From the NCBI RefSeq assembly GCF_900625095.1, contig NZ_LR130760.1:2163455-2227454 (forward strand): a stretch of DNA of 64,000 bases, written 5' to 3'. Position numbers and translations under genes: made by a program. Source of the DNA: Acinetobacter ihumii. Lineage in GTDB: Bacteria > Pseudomonadota > Gammaproteobacteria > Pseudomonadales > Moraxellaceae. The notes beneath the pieces are model-generated. The model saw only the letters and a list, made by a program, of their open reading frames with translations. It did not search any database and had not been told where the DNA came from. Of this stretch, positions 54,872 to 64,000 are shown piece after piece (position 1 is the stretch's first letter; each line of letters begins with the position of its first letter).

Positions 54872-55981
54872 CTATCCTTGCGTTTCAATAAAAAATGGAA
54901 CACGTGCGGTCACACCGCACATCAATTCATAGCCGACCGTACCCGAAGCTTGTGCAACGTCATCAATCGGCAGGATCGACCCAAAACGGGATTTGCCCCA
55001 AAGCACCACTTCACTGCCAATCTCAACATTTTCAATCTCGGTCACATCGACCGCCAGCATATCCATACTGACCCGACCGACCGTACCAGTACGGATTCCA
55101 TTGACCAATACAGGCGTACCTGTAGCAGAAATACGCTGATAACCATCCGCATAACCACAGGCCACAATACCGATCTTCATGGCTTGCTCGACCTGAAAGG
55201 TTGAGCCATAACCGACCGTCTGTTTGGGCTGTAAATCTTGAATGGCAATAATTTCACTACGCAGACTCATGCTCGGCTGTAAATTCCAGTCCTGAATCGA
55301 GTGTTGCGGAAAATCAGGCGAACTGCCGTAAAGTAAAATGCCCGCACGGACAGTTTTAGAAGACAATTGTGAACCATGCCGCAAGATTGCAGCACTGTTA
55401 CACATCGAGCGTTCACCCGGCAAATCCTGAATGGTGTTTTCAAAGGTTTTAAGCTGCGCCTCAATTCCCGATTGCCCCAGACGTTCACCATCGGCATCGG
55501 AAAAATGCATCATATGCGTGAGGCTATTTACTGCGCTGCACTCGTGAAGTGACTGCCACACTTCGCGGTAATGCTGTGGCTGAAAACCTAGACGATTCAT
55601 ACCGCTGTTCATTTTCAGGAAAATATCAAACTGGGCAGATTCAGGATACTGCCTCACCCATTGCAGTTGTCGCGCACTATGTACAGTAAAACTCAGTTGA
55701 TATTGAGTACAATCAAATAAATCCTGCGCCGAAAAAATACCTTCGAGCAGCAAAATGGGCCCCGTCCAACCCAAGGCACGCAGGCGTTTGGCTTCCTCGA
55801 TATCCAGTAAGGCAAAGCCATCGGCGCTTTTCAGGGCAGAATAAACCCGTTCAATGCCATGCCCATACGCATTGGCTTTGACCACCGCAAACACCGCATG
55901 TTGCGGTGCAGATTTTCGGGCAATTTGAAGATTATGTGCCAAAGCATTTTGATGAATGATGGCACGAATAGGACGTGGCAT
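54872..55981 (-). CDS. dadX: Alanine racemase (catabolic, DadX type)
   Basis: A 369-residue fold-III PLP enzyme that interconverts L- and D-alanine. The PLP lysine is in FAVVKANAYGHG near residue 34; the catalytic tyrosine region is VGYGSTFQ and the substrate site includes RVSMDMLAVDVT. It lies 29 bp downstream of dadA and 4 bp before ridA, and is therefore the catabolic DadX rather than the biosynthetic Alr, by position. Confidence 0.92.
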   Translation of the reverse strand: MPRPIRAIIHQNALAHNLQIARKSAPQHAVFAVVKANAYGHGIERVYSALKSADGFALLDIEEAKRLRALGWTGPILLLEGIFSAQDLFDCTQYQLSFTVHSARQLQWVRQYPESAQFDIFLKMNSGMNRLGFQPQHYREVWQSLHECSAVNSLTHMMHFSDADGERLGQSGIEAQLKTFENTIQDLPGERSMCNSAAILRHGSQLSSKTVRAGILLYGSSPDFPQHSIQDWNLQPSMSLRSEIIAIQDLQPKQTVGYGSTFQVEQAMKIGIVACGYADGYQRISATGTPVLVNGIRTGTVGRVSMDMLAVDVTEIENVEIGSEVVLWGKSRFGSILPIDDVAQASGTVGYELMCGVTARVPFFIETQG

Positions 55982-56010
55982 GGTTCTTCCCTGAACTTGA
56001 GTATTGGATC

Positions 56011-57270
56011 TTAAGCTGCGTGTGAATAACGCAGGATCGATAAGCCTTCGGTACTAATTTCAGGCTGATGATTCAGCACAATGTCGCTAATCAACTTGCC
56101 TGAACCACAGGCCATGGTCCAACCGAGCGTACCGTGACCTGTATTTAAGAACAGATTACTAAACCGTGTCGCGCCGATGATTGGGGTACTATCTGGGGTC
56201 ATTGGACGTAAACCTGTCCAGAACGATGCCTGTGCCAGATCGCCACCCGGGAACAGATCTTGAGTGACCATTTCCAATGTGGCACGACGATCCTGATTTA
56301 ATCCCAGATTAAAACCACTCAATTCCGCCATTCCACCGACACGAATCCGCTGATCAAAACGGGTAATGGCAATTTTATAGGTTTCATCAAGCACGGTAGA
56401 TTGCGGTGCAAACTCAGGCTGTACAATTGGAATAGTCAGTGAATAGCCTTTGACTGGATAAACAGGCAAATTTAAATGTAAGGGTTTGAGGAAATCACGC
56501 GAATAACTCCCAAATGCCAGCACATAACGATCCGCAGTCAAGACTTGTCCATTGACTCGAACACCTTTGATTGCATCACCTTCGACCACGAGTGCTTCAA
56601 CATTTTGGTTAAATTGGAATTCAACGCCTAACGCTTTGGCTTTTTCTGCTAATGCATTGGTAAATAAATAACAATCGCCTGTTTCATCATGAGGTAAATG
56701 TAAACCACCGACCAGCTTGTCTTTGGCATATGCCAGTGCGGGTTCAACCTTGGCTAAATCATTTTGATCAAGCAATTGATAATCCACGCCACATTCTTTG
56801 AGTACCTGAATATCGCGTTGCACTGCTTCAAGCTGTGCTTCACTACGAAACACCTGCAAAGTGCCTTTGGCACGGTTTTCATAGCGGATGCCCGTACTTT
56901 CACGGAGTTCTTTTAAACAATCTCGGCTGTACTCGGCCACGCGCATCATGCGTTCTTTATTTTTGCTATAGCTTTCTGGATTACAGTTTTTCAGCATTTG
57001 CGCCATCCATTGCAGCTGCCACATACTACCGTCAAGGTTAATCGCAAGCGGTGCATGATGCTGGAACATCCATTTCACGGCTTTAAAAGGAATACCGGGT
57101 GCTGCCCATGGGGTCGAATAGCCGGGTGACACTTGTCCTGCATTGCCAAAACTGGTTTCTTCGGCAGGACCAGACTGGCGATCCAAAACCGTGACTTGCG
57201 CGCCCTGTTGCGCTAGGTAGTACGCACTCGCGACCCCAATCACTCCACTCCCTAAAACAATTACGCGCAT
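56011..57270 (-). CDS. dadA: D-amino-acid dehydrogenase DadA
   Basis: A 419-residue FAD enzyme of the DAO family. [20 protein letters not shown] is the N-terminal dinucleotide-binding fold, [19 protein letters not shown] the DadA-specific loop and [17 protein letters not shown] the C-terminal FAD contact. It oxidises D-alanine to pyruvate and passes electrons to the quinone pool at the membrane. ATG 57270 is chosen; the frame extends 17 residues further without a ribosome site. It begins the dadA-dadX-ridA unit, divergent from an Lrp regulator. Confidence 0.95.
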   Translation of the reverse strand: MRVIVLGSGVIGVASAYYLAQQGAQVTVLDRQSGPAEETSFGNAGQVSPGYSTPWAAPGIPFKAVKWMFQHHAPLAINLDGSMWQLQWMAQMLKNCNPESYSKNKERMMRVAEYSRDCLKELRESTGIRYENRAKGTLQVFRSEAQLEAVQRDIQVLKECGVDYQLLDQNDLAKVEPALAYAKDKLVGGLHLPHDETGDCYLFTNALAEKAKALGVEFQFNQNVEALVVEGDAIKGVRVNGQVLTADRYVLAFGSYSRDFLKPLHLNLPVYPVKGYSLTIPIVQPEFAPQSTVLDETYKIAITRFDQRIRVGGMAELSGFNLGLNQDRRATLEMVTQDLFPGGDLAQASFWTGLRPMTPDSTPIIGATRFSNLFLNTGHGTLGWTMACGSGKLISDIVLNHQPEISTEGLSILRYSHAA

Positions 57271-57406
57271 TTGGTTTCCCCACATCATCCAGTGAATTTC
57301 ACTAGTATATTTTTGCTTCAATAGTTTTTTTCACTGTTTTAGGCACTATAATCTAGGAAAATTGGCAGTTTTGTCGTGTAGAAATTCTAAAAAAAGGAAA
57401 AAAATA

Positions 57407-57874
57407 ATGCGACCACTGGATCGAACTGATCGGCAGATTCTGGATATCCTGCAACGTGAAGGACGTATTGCGATCAGTGAATTGGCGTCTAGAGTCAACT
57501 TATCAACCACGCCCTGTTCAGAACGGGTCAAGCGGCTAGAACGTGAGGGCATCATCATAGGTTACTATGCACGGCTCAATCCTGCACATGTCGATCGAAA
57601 TTTACTGGTATTTCTGGAAATTAAGCTTTCTGCCAAATCAGGCGATGTATTTGATCAAGTCGCCCGTGATCTGATTGAAGTACCGGAAGTGTTAGAATGT
57701 CATTTAATTTCAGGTGAATTTGATTATCTGGTCAAAGCCAGATTGAAAGAAATGAGTGCTTACCGAAAATTATTGGGCAATATTTTAAAAAAACTGCCTG
57801 CATCGGCTTCATCGCATAGCTATGTGGTGATGGAAGAAATTAAGGAAACTTTGTATCTAGATTTATCTCAATAA
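57407..57874 (+). CDS. Lrp/AsnC-family regulator, probable dad-operon activator
   Basis: A 155-residue Lrp protein. The N-terminal helix-turn-helix contains LDRTDRQILDILQREGRIAI and NLSTTPCSERVKRLEREGII; the C-terminal RAM domain includes VLECHLISGEFDYLVKARL. It is divergent from dadA with a 136-bp gap, the usual layout of DadR/Lrp-type control in which alanine is the effector. ATG 57407 has AAAGGA upstream. Confidence 0.9.
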   Translation: MRPLDRTDRQILDILQREGRIAISELASRVNLSTTPCSERVKRLEREGIIIGYYARLNPAHVDRNLLVFLEIKLSAKSGDVFDQVARDLIEVPEVLECHLISGEFDYLVKARLKEMSAYRKLLGNILKKLPASASSHSYVVMEEIKETLYLDLSQ

Positions 57875-58275
57875 AGAATTTTATTCAGATATATTCTCGT
57901 CAAAAGAGAATTTGCATACTGTTTCCGCAAATTAAGCTTCCTTTAAGTCTCAAGTTTTAAATTGAAGTCCTCAGAGCTTAAAACTTTTGCCACACTCCCC
58001 TGTGTGGTTTTTTTTGGCTAAAATTTAGAAAATTGCACTTTTTTAATGCATTTCTATCCTAAAAAACGCATCGAAGTATAAAAAAGTTTTAACATTCACT
58101 TCAGTAATCTTTGCAAACCAAGATTAAGAATTTTTCAGTTCTAAGACTAGAAGAGCATGGCACGATACAGGTCTTACTGCTACATTAGTCAGGTTTGATG
58201 TTTGCTTAAATCTCATGCACTCGCACCAACTCCGCGCAGTTTTGGTTCAAACTGCGAAATGAAAGGATTTTTTTG
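57875..58275. other. Spacer between the Lrp gene and tyrB
   Basis: About 400 bp. The left part has the Lrp-gene terminator (57990-58015); the right part must hold the tyrB promoter. I see no tRNA, small RNA or convincing ORF. Confidence 0.5.
57990..58015 (+). terminator. Rho-independent terminator after the Lrp gene
   Basis: CCACAC / GTGTGG around a TCCCCT loop is followed by eight T residues. It is 116 bp past the Lrp stop codon. Confidence 0.88.
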
Positions 58276-59490
58276 ATGTTTCAACATATCCCCCCATATG
58301 CAGGCGATCCGATTTTATCGCTTATGGAACAATTCAATGCCGACCCACGTCAAGGCAAAGTCAATTTAAGTATTGGTCTTTATTATAATGAAGACAGTAT
58401 TGTGCCTCAGCTTGATACCATTATTGAAGCGCAAAAACGCATTGAACCCCTGCAAAGCAAAACCAAGCTATATTTGCCAATGGAAGGCTTCAAACCTTAT
58501 CGTGAAGCGATTCAAGCGTTATTGTTTGGAACAAATAGCCCTGCTGTAAAAAGTGGTCGCGCTGTCACCATTCAGACTTTAGGTGGTTCAGGTGCGCTTA
58601 AGGTTGGCGCGGATTTTCTTAAAAATTATTTTCCAAATTCTGAAGTCTGGGTCAGTCAGCCGACTTGGGATAACCATGTAGCCATTTTTAATGGAGCAGG
58701 CTTTAAAACCCATTTTTATCCATATTTTGATGCCCAAACGGGCGGTGTGAATTTTGAGGGAATGCTCTCTGCCCTGAAACAACTGCCTGAACAAAGTATT
58801 GTGTTATTGCACCCATGCTGCCATAACCCAACGGGCGCAGATTTAAATCCTGCACAGTGGGATCAAGTGATTGAAGTACTGAAAGCGGGCAATCTGATTC
58901 CATTTTTAGATATTGCCTATCAAGGCTTTGGCGATGGTATGGATCAGGATGCTTATGCGATTCGTGCGATGGATCAAGCAGGTCTGAATTTTATCGTCAG
59001 TAACTCTTTTTCCAAAATTTTCTCACTTTATGGCGAACGTGTCGGTGGTCTGACTTTTGTTTGTGATGATGTTGAAGCCGCTCAAGCCACTTTTGGCCAG
59101 TTAAAAGCCACTGTACGTCGTATCTATTCTAGCCCACCTACCACAGGGGCTTGGTTGGTGGATCAGGTTCTTAACGATGCTGAGTTAAATCAACAATGGC
59201 AGGGCGAAGTTCAGCACATGCGTGAACGTATTATTAAAATGCGTCAAATCTTACGTGACGAATTAAGCAAAGCCTTGCCAGATCGCGACTTTAACTATCT
59301 GGTAGAACAAAAAGGCATGTTTAGCTATACAGGTCTTACTGGCGAGCAAGTCGACACCTTACGTGAAGACTATGCCATTTATTTGGTGCGCAGTGGCCGT
59401 ATCTGTGTCGCGGGTCTCAACATGAATAATATCTATGTGGTCGCAAAAGCTGTGGCAGAAGTCTTGGCTAAAGCGCCTACACCAGCTTAA
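58276..59490 (+). CDS. tyrB: Aromatic amino-acid aminotransferase TyrB
   Basis: A 404-residue class I aminotransferase. The PLP lysine is in [30 protein letters not shown] and [12 protein letters not shown] are the standard co-substrate and PLP-ring segments; C-terminal [14 protein letters not shown] holds the substrate-binding arginine. It interconverts aromatic amino acids (and aspartate) with their keto-acids. ATG 58276 has AAAGGA 8 bp ahead. It is followed by a two-way terminator. Confidence 0.92.
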   Translation: MFQHIPPYAGDPILSLMEQFNADPRQGKVNLSIGLYYNEDSIVPQLDTIIEAQKRIEPLQSKTKLYLPMEGFKPYREAIQALLFGTNSPAVKSGRAVTIQTLGGSGALKVGADFLKNYFPNSEVWVSQPTWDNHVAIFNGAGFKTHFYPYFDAQTGGVNFEGMLSALKQLPEQSIVLLHPCCHNPTGADLNPAQWDQVIEVLKAGNLIPFLDIAYQGFGDGMDQDAYAIRAMDQAGLNFIVSNSFSKIFSLYGERVGGLTFVCDDVEAAQATFGQLKATVRRIYSSPPTTGAWLVDQVLNDAELNQQWQGEVQHMRERIIKMRQILRDELSKALPDRDFNYLVEQKGMFSYTGLTGEQVDTLREDYAIYLVRSGRICVAGLNMNNIYVVAKAVAEVLAKAPTPA

Positions 59491-59517
59491 GCATTGATCC
59501 ACGACGAAGCATTAAAC

Positions 59518-59548
59518 AAAGCCTGAGATAAACATCTCGGGCTTTGTT
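59518..59548. terminator. Bidirectional terminator between tyrB and a lipoprotein gene
   Basis: AAAGCCTGAGAT pairs with ATCTCGGGCTTT (one G-T wobble) around AAAC. TTTGTT follows on both strands, between convergent genes, so it can serve both. Confidence 0.8.
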
Positions 59549-59562
59549 ACTTTACGTTTAAA

Positions 59563-59868
59563 TTAACGACCATACCCTGGATCAGGGTTAGTTGGTCGGT
59601 TAAAACCTGGATCAATCTGATTTGACTGGTTATTTTCTCCCGGACGTAAACCACCATTGTTTGAGCCTGACGGATAGTTATAACCAGGATCGGGATGATC
59701 ATGGGTGGTTTCCCCAGGTCGCAATCCACCATGATCATGTGCAGGTGGACGGCTAAAACCGGGGTCTGCTTGACGGCCTGATTGATTGATATGATCATCA
59801 GGCGTCACGATACAACCAGTCATTAATGTTGCAACTGCCAATGCAGCCAATATGGTCTTGATGTGCAT
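59563..59868 (-). CDS. Small repeat-containing lipoprotein, function unknown
   Basis: A 101-residue protein with a lipoprotein signal (MHIKTILAALAVATLMTGC, lipobox MTGC). The mature part is short, hydrophilic and repetitive: DPG(F/Y)-x-(R/Y)-P occurs four times and GGLRPGE twice, interspersed with His, Asn and Gln. I do not recognise a family. ATG 59868 has AGGAG 10 bp upstream. It is flanked by tyrB and the lactate operon without an obvious functional link; it could be an outer-membrane anchored envelope protein. Confidence 0.8.
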   Translation of the reverse strand: MHIKTILAALAVATLMTGCIVTPDDHINQSGRQADPGFSRPPAHDHGGLRPGETTHDHPDPGYNYPSGSNNGGLRPGENNQSNQIDPGFNRPTNPDPGYGR

Positions 59869-59988
59869 CAATCTTCTGCTCCTTAAAATAGTTGTTATCA
59901 GGTGCTTAAAATTAGCGTGAGTTGTTTGATTTAGACTTTTAAATTATGACGAATTCTAGCAAGGATAAAGTTGCAACTATGTAACCCA

Positions 59989-61707
59989 CTAGGATGAAAT
60001 CTTGCTTTTACCCCAATATTTAAGCTTAGACGTATGTCCAATTCCGACATTAAAGCTATTGGTCGGATCGAGCTTTTGATAAAAATTGGCTAACGCTGGT
60101 TTGGCGATATATAAATGTCCTACATTATGTTCTGCTGGATATTCTGCTCGACGTGCATCCAGCAATGTCCACATTTGATGTTCCATCGCTAAAGGATCAA
60201 CGCCTTTTTTGACAATATAGTCCTGATGAAACACATGGCAGAAAAAATGCCCATAATACAGTTTATGTAAAATTTTCTGTTCCATGTCAGTAGGAAGTTG
60301 TTCAACCCAGTCTCGATCGTTACGGCGCAGGGCAATATCCAGTGCCACAATATCTTCTACTTCGCTACGATGGGTATCGCGATAACGTATCGCAGCCCCC
60401 GCGATGGCAAAGCGATGTAAAAAGGCTTTTCGGCCTTCCTCCTCATCACATAAAAAATAAGCCCCAGTCGCATGTACAGCAAAATATTCTTCTAAAAATT
60501 GTTCAGTCTGATCTTTACTATTGTTTTCCACTCGTAAAATCAAATGATGCTCATATTGATCGTGAAACTCTGTCATACGTTTAGGTAAATGATTCGGCAA
60601 AAAGAAAGTCAACGCTTGTAATAAATGATCCGTCAGTCCTTTAATTTTAAATTTTTCCAGAAAACCATCCACCTTATCTTTTAAAGCAAAAGCTTTCGGG
60701 ACATTGGCGGTACCAAATTTTTCAATAAACAGAAACGTGTCTTTGCCATACTTCTCCCCAATCCGATATGCATCACGATGAATATATTCCCCTGCAATCG
60801 GTAAACTGGGTAACGACGTTAGTAGATAACGACGAATTGCCGTCAGGTCATTGGCATCGTTACTGCCAATATAGAACACATCGCTTGCCACTTTTTCATA
60901 CGTATCCAAACGTACTGCAAATACACAAACTTTTCCCGCTGAACCCGAAGCCTCAAACAAACGTGAAGGATCTGCGTTAAATCGTGCTGGACTATCTGCA
61001 TCCACCTGTGTCACATTATGCGCATAACGCTGATCGGATGCCTGACGCGTTGCATCATGCTGTATATCGCTGACCTGATATTGCTGCTGCTCTAATCGAC
61101 TTAAAATTTCCTCTGGAGTTTGTCCCAGATCAATGCCTAAATGATTGATCAGACGTAACTGTCCCTGATCATCCACCTGCGCATACAGTGCCAGTTCAGT
61201 ATAGGCTGGCCCACGACGAACCAATGCTCCACCCGAATTATTACACACGCCGCCTAACACCGATGCGCCAATACAGGACGAACCAATCACCGAATGCGGC
61301 TCACGCTGATAAGGCTTTAAAATCTGTTCAAGATTATCCAGCGTCGCACCCGGTAAACACACCACCTGTTTACCTTGATGAATCACCTGAATGCCTTTTA
61401 AACGACGTGTACTCATGATAATCACAGGACGGTCATAGTCTTCGCCATAAGGTGTTGAGCCGCCGGTCAGCCCCGTATTGGCCGCCTGCATGATCACAAT
61501 ACAATCTGCGCCAATCACAGCCTGTAATACCTGCCATTGTTCCAACAAGGTTCCTGGACAGACCACGGCCAACACTTTGCCTTCACCAAAGCGTCGACCC
61601 TGACGGTATTGCCGAGTCTGTTGATCATCGGTCAACAGATGGGATTTACCCACGATCTTTTCAAGCTGATTCAATAGCTGCGTGGCTATAACAGGCTGTT
61701 GTGTCAT
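59989..61707 (-). CDS. dld: Quinone-dependent D-lactate dehydrogenase Dld
   Basis: A 572-residue FAD enzyme that oxidises D-lactate to pyruvate with electrons going to ubiquinone. It has an N-terminal FAD-PCMH-type domain (MQAANTGLTGGSTPYGEDYD; SVIGSSCIGASVLGGVCNNS) and a C-terminal Dld-specific membrane-association domain (GHFFCHVFHQDYIVKKG, AEHNVGHLYIAK). ATG 61707 has AAGGAT upstream. It follows lldD by 13 bp and closes the lldP-lldR-lldD-dld operon. Confidence 0.94.
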   Translation of the reverse strand: MTQQPVIATQLLNQLEKIVGKSHLLTDDQQTRQYRQGRRFGEGKVLAVVCPGTLLEQWQVLQAVIGADCIVIMQAANTGLTGGSTPYGEDYDRPVIIMSTRRLKGIQVIHQGKQVVCLPGATLDNLEQILKPYQREPHSVIGSSCIGASVLGGVCNNSGGALVRRGPAYTELALYAQVDDQGQLRLINHLGIDLGQTPEEILSRLEQQQYQVSDIQHDATRQASDQRYAHNVTQVDADSPARFNADPSRLFEASGSAGKVCVFAVRLDTYEKVASDVFYIGSNDANDLTAIRRYLLTSLPSLPIAGEYIHRDAYRIGEKYGKDTFLFIEKFGTANVPKAFALKDKVDGFLEKFKIKGLTDHLLQALTFFLPNHLPKRMTEFHDQYEHHLILRVENNSKDQTEQFLEEYFAVHATGAYFLCDEEEGRKAFLHRFAIAGAAIRYRDTHRSEVEDIVALDIALRRNDRDWVEQLPTDMEQKILHKLYYGHFFCHVFHQDYIVKKGVDPLAMEHQMWTLLDARRAEYPAEHNVGHLYIAKPALANFYQKLDPTNSFNVGIGHTSKLKYWGKSKISS

Positions 61708-61720
61708 CAAATCGATCCTT

Positions 61721-62878
61721 TTATTCGGCTTGCATCAATTTATTGACCTGTACCAGACAATCCGTATTAATATCTGCAATGCTTTTTGCACCGGTTAAGG
61801 TCATGGCAACCCGCATTTCTTTATCAATCAGATCCAGTAAATTGCTTACTCCTTGTCCCCCTGCGGCGGCAAGTGCATAAACAAATGCTCGACCTAACAT
61901 CACGCTATCTGCACCCAACGCCAGCATACGCACCACATCCAGACCGTTACGGATTCCGGAATCGGCCAGAATGGTCAAATCGCCTTTGACTGCATCGGCA
62001 ATCGCAGGCAAGGCACGTGCTGAGGACATCACGCCATCGAGCTGACGCCCACCATGATTGGACACCACAATCCCATCGGCGCCAAAACGTACCGCATCTT
62101 TGGCATCTTCTGGGTCTAAGATGCCTTTGATGACCATCGGGCCATCCCAAAATTCACGAATCCATTCCAGATCTTTCCAAGAAATGGATGGATCGAAATT
62201 AGAACCCAACCAACCGATATAATCTTCTAGCCCAGTCGGCTTACCTAAATATTTGGAAATATTGCCCAGATCATGTGGACGTCCTAACAAACCGACATCC
62301 CATGCCCATTGTGGATGCGTTACCGCTTGCAAATAACGGCGCATCGCTGCATTGGGGCCACTCATGCCTGAATGTGCATCGCGATAGCGTGCGCCCGGTA
62401 CTGGCATATCTACCGTGAATACCAAGGTCGAACAACCCGCTGCTTTGGCACGTTCCAGTGCATTGCGCATAAAACCACGGTCACGTAACACATAGAGCTG
62501 AAACCACATCGGACGCTTAATGGCAGGCGTAACTTCTTCAATCGGACACACAGAAACAGTCGATAAGGTAAATGGAATCCCCTTTTTATCTGCGGCGACT
62601 GCGGCCTGTACTTCACCCCGACGTGCATACATGCCTGTTAAACCCACAGGAGACAATGCCACAGGCATCGACAGGGTTTCATTAAAAAGTTTGGTTTCCA
62701 GACTCAAACTGGACATATCGTTCAACACACGTTGTCTTAATGCAATTTGCGATAAATCTTCAACATTTCGCTTCAGCGTATATTCTGCGTATGCCCCGCC
62801 ATCAATATAATGAAATAAAAAAGGTGGCAAACGACGACGCGCCGCTTCACGATAATCATTTGAAGAAGAAATAATCAT
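61721..62878 (-). CDS. lldD: L-lactate dehydrogenase LldD (FMN)
   Basis: A 385-residue FMN alpha-hydroxy-acid dehydrogenase that oxidises L-lactate and reduces quinone. [12 protein letters not shown] contains the catalytic histidine and the substrate arginine; [18 protein letters not shown] and [20 protein letters not shown] bind FMN. The start overlaps the lldR stop codon (ATGA), showing translational coupling. Confidence 0.95.
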   Translation of the reverse strand: MIISSSNDYREAARRRLPPFLFHYIDGGAYAEYTLKRNVEDLSQIALRQRVLNDMSSLSLETKLFNETLSMPVALSPVGLTGMYARRGEVQAAVAADKKGIPFTLSTVSVCPIEEVTPAIKRPMWFQLYVLRDRGFMRNALERAKAAGCSTLVFTVDMPVPGARYRDAHSGMSGPNAAMRRYLQAVTHPQWAWDVGLLGRPHDLGNISKYLGKPTGLEDYIGWLGSNFDPSISWKDLEWIREFWDGPMVIKGILDPEDAKDAVRFGADGIVVSNHGGRQLDGVMSSARALPAIADAVKGDLTILADSGIRNGLDVVRMLALGADSVMLGRAFVYALAAAGGQGVSNLLDLIDKEMRVAMTLTGAKSIADINTDCLVQVNKLMQAE

Positions 62879-63627
62879 GTTGGATCAATCCTATGTAAAC
62901 GTGTAGCACGTTTCTGGCGAGCTTCGTCTTCATCCAGAGAACGTACATGATCGATGACAAATTCAATATGGCCACACACTGCATCTCGTGCTGCCTGAGC
63001 GTCTTTACGGTCAATGGCATCCATCACCTGAAAATGCTGATCACTGAGTAGATCGGCACTAATCGGATGTTCATAGACTTTTTTACGCCCTAAAAAGACG
63101 TTGTATTGCAATAAATCAAATAAACTGCGCATCATTTGAATCAGCACCACATTATGCGATGCTTCGGCAATCGCCAGATGAAAATTGGCATCAGCAACTG
63201 CCGCTGCTGCGGAATCCCCATGTGCCTGATGCCGTGCTATTTCATCAAAATACTGATGGATCTTGGCGCGATCAGCGTCGGTTGAACGCAAAGCAGCATA
63301 CCAAGCTGTCCCGCCTTCAAGTACCAAACGCGATTCCTGTACATCAAAACGATAATGTGGATCGTCCTGCATCAAATGGCTAATCGGTTCAACAATCAAC
63401 TGCTGCGACCATGTTTCAGGTAGCTGTTGAATATAAGTACCATCGCCACGACGACTGGATAAAACTCCCAGACTAATCAATTGCTGAATCGCTTCACGTA
63501 GCGATGGACGCGAGATCCCCAAACTGGTCGCGAGTTGACGCTCGGCAGGCAAACGATCTCCTTGTTTGAGATTACGCTGCTCAATAAGCGTCTGTAACTT
63601 TTGTACCACCTGATCAGAGACTCGCAT
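62875..63627 (-). CDS. lldR: GntR-family lactate regulator LldR
   Basis: A 250-residue FCD-type GntR protein. [20 protein letters not shown] and [19 protein letters not shown] are the winged helix; the C-terminal FCD domain has the metal histidines in [11 protein letters not shown] and the later H-x3-H-like region. It should control lldPRD-dld in response to L-lactate. It is between lldP and lldD, with a 19-bp gap on one side and a 4-bp overlap on the other. Confidence 0.92.
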   Translation of the reverse strand: MRVSDQVVQKLQTLIEQRNLKQGDRLPAERQLATSLGISRPSLREAIQQLISLGVLSSRRGDGTYIQQLPETWSQQLIVEPISHLMQDDPHYRFDVQESRLVLEGGTAWYAALRSTDADRAKIHQYFDEIARHQAHGDSAAAAVADANFHLAIAEASHNVVLIQMMRSLFDLLQYNVFLGRKKVYEHPISADLLSDQHFQVMDAIDRKDAQAARDAVCGHIEFVIDHVRSLDEDEARQKRATRLHRIDPT

Positions 63628-63646
63628 TATTTTTCCTTCAATTTCG

Positions 63647-64000
63647 CTAAGGAATCATCCAAGGTACAATATAAGCCTGTACCGTCACGATGATCCCCAC
63701 AAAGATGGTAAATATGATGCTATGTTTTACGGTAAAACGGAACAAATCTGATTCTTTTCCAACTAATCCCACTGCTGCACAAGCAATAGCAATCGATTGC
63801 GGTGAAATCATTTTCCCAGTGACCCCACCACTGGTATTGGCTGCGACCAATAACACTTCTGGAATGCCAATTTGTTGTGCCGTAGTCGCCTGTAACGCAG
63901 AAAATAATGCATTGGATGAGGTATCTGATCCCGTCAGAAACACGCCCAACCAACCCAAAAATGGTGAGAAGAAGGTAAAGGCATGACCGGTATGTGACAA
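63647..64000 (-). CDS. lldP: L-lactate permease LldP, C-terminal part (cut by right edge)
   Basis: The last 117 codons and stop of an L-lactate permease. [31 protein letters not shown] and [20 protein letters not shown] are the diagnostic C-terminal membrane segments. The rest of the gene lies outside the window. It is first in the visible lactate operon. Confidence 0.93.
   Translation of the reverse strand: MSHTGHAFTFFSPFLGWLGVFLTGSDTSSNALFSALQATTAQQIGIPEVLLVAANTSGGVTGKMISPQSIAIACAAVGLVGKESDLFRFTVKHSIIFTIFVGIIVTVQAYIVPWMIP

Noticed and set aside
57271..57406. A TATAAT at 57347-57352 as the Lrp-gene promoter
   Set aside because: The -10 box is good, but no acceptable -35 hexamer lies 16-18 bp upstream, so I do not list it as a promoter.

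Overview
The window is a chromosomal stretch from a gamma-proteobacterium of the Moraxellaceae, almost certainly Acinetobacter. The evidence is an AT-leaning base composition together with several combinations typical of that genus: the MesX-MesD oxygen-dependent methionine synthase, the ZrlA-Zur-ZigA zinc-starvation set, a short BLUF photoreceptor, an acnD/prpF-type methylcitrate operon and the lldPRD-dld lactate operon. I see no rRNA, tRNA, insertion sequence, prophage, integrase or CRISPR array. Gene order is dense and operonic, and most spacers hold promoters, hairpins or terminators.

Layout. 1-3605: an amine/amino-acid flavin oxidase (cut by the left edge), an amino-acid permease and a DMT exporter. 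3895-22494: a large organosulfur island. It has (a) a minus-strand operon GntR - AprA-like flavoprotein - AprB-like ferredoxin - HEAT-repeat protein - DUF971 protein; (b) a sulfonate-type binding protein and the AtsK-like alkylsulfatase dioxygenase; (c) a Crp/Fnr regulator and a cytoplasmic arylsulfatase; (d) a private TonB-ExbB-ExbD set in line with an ABC ATPase and a double-length permease; (e) a divergent TonB-dependent receptor followed by a periplasmic arylsulfotransferase. Read together, these import sulfate esters or sulfonates through the outer and inner membranes and release sulfate or sulfite. Several of the encoded proteins are almost free of Met and Cys, as expected of proteins made during sulfur starvation. 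The AprBA-like operon is the part I cannot match to a described pathway and is the main lead.

22721-25390: mesX-mesD-flavin reductase, a folate-independent methionine synthase system, following the sulfur island. 25774-26976: an MFS transporter with an unusual hairpin/short-ORF leader. 27108-30823: trehalose synthesis (otsBA), a general-stress flavin/PLP-oxidase-fold protein and a BLUF light sensor.

31227-38215: the 2-methylcitrate (propionate) operon gntR-prpB-prpC-acnD-prpF, with two matching operator-like palindromes in front of the regulator and a mosaic of nested hairpins between prpB and prpC. 38660-44642: a divergent zinc-starvation locus. One arm is zrlA-zur-zigA; the other is folE2-hisI-gamma carbonic anhydrase-dihydroorotase, spare enzymes for zinc-dependent steps. 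Zur-like boxes lie in the shared promoter region.

44671-50443: a complete urea ABC transporter (urtABCDE) without urease genes in view, divergent from a ModE-like regulator. 51235-52602: hemN. 52875-57874: D-alanine uptake and catabolism (permease, RidA, alanine racemase, DadA) divergent from an Lrp-type regulator. 58276-59490: aromatic aminotransferase. 59563-59868: a small repeat-bearing lipoprotein. 59989-64000: the lactate operon, running off the right edge inside lldP.

Starts were chosen from visible Shine-Dalgarno sequences where possible. Motif positions are counted by eye and family assignments rest on recognised motifs, not on database searches.
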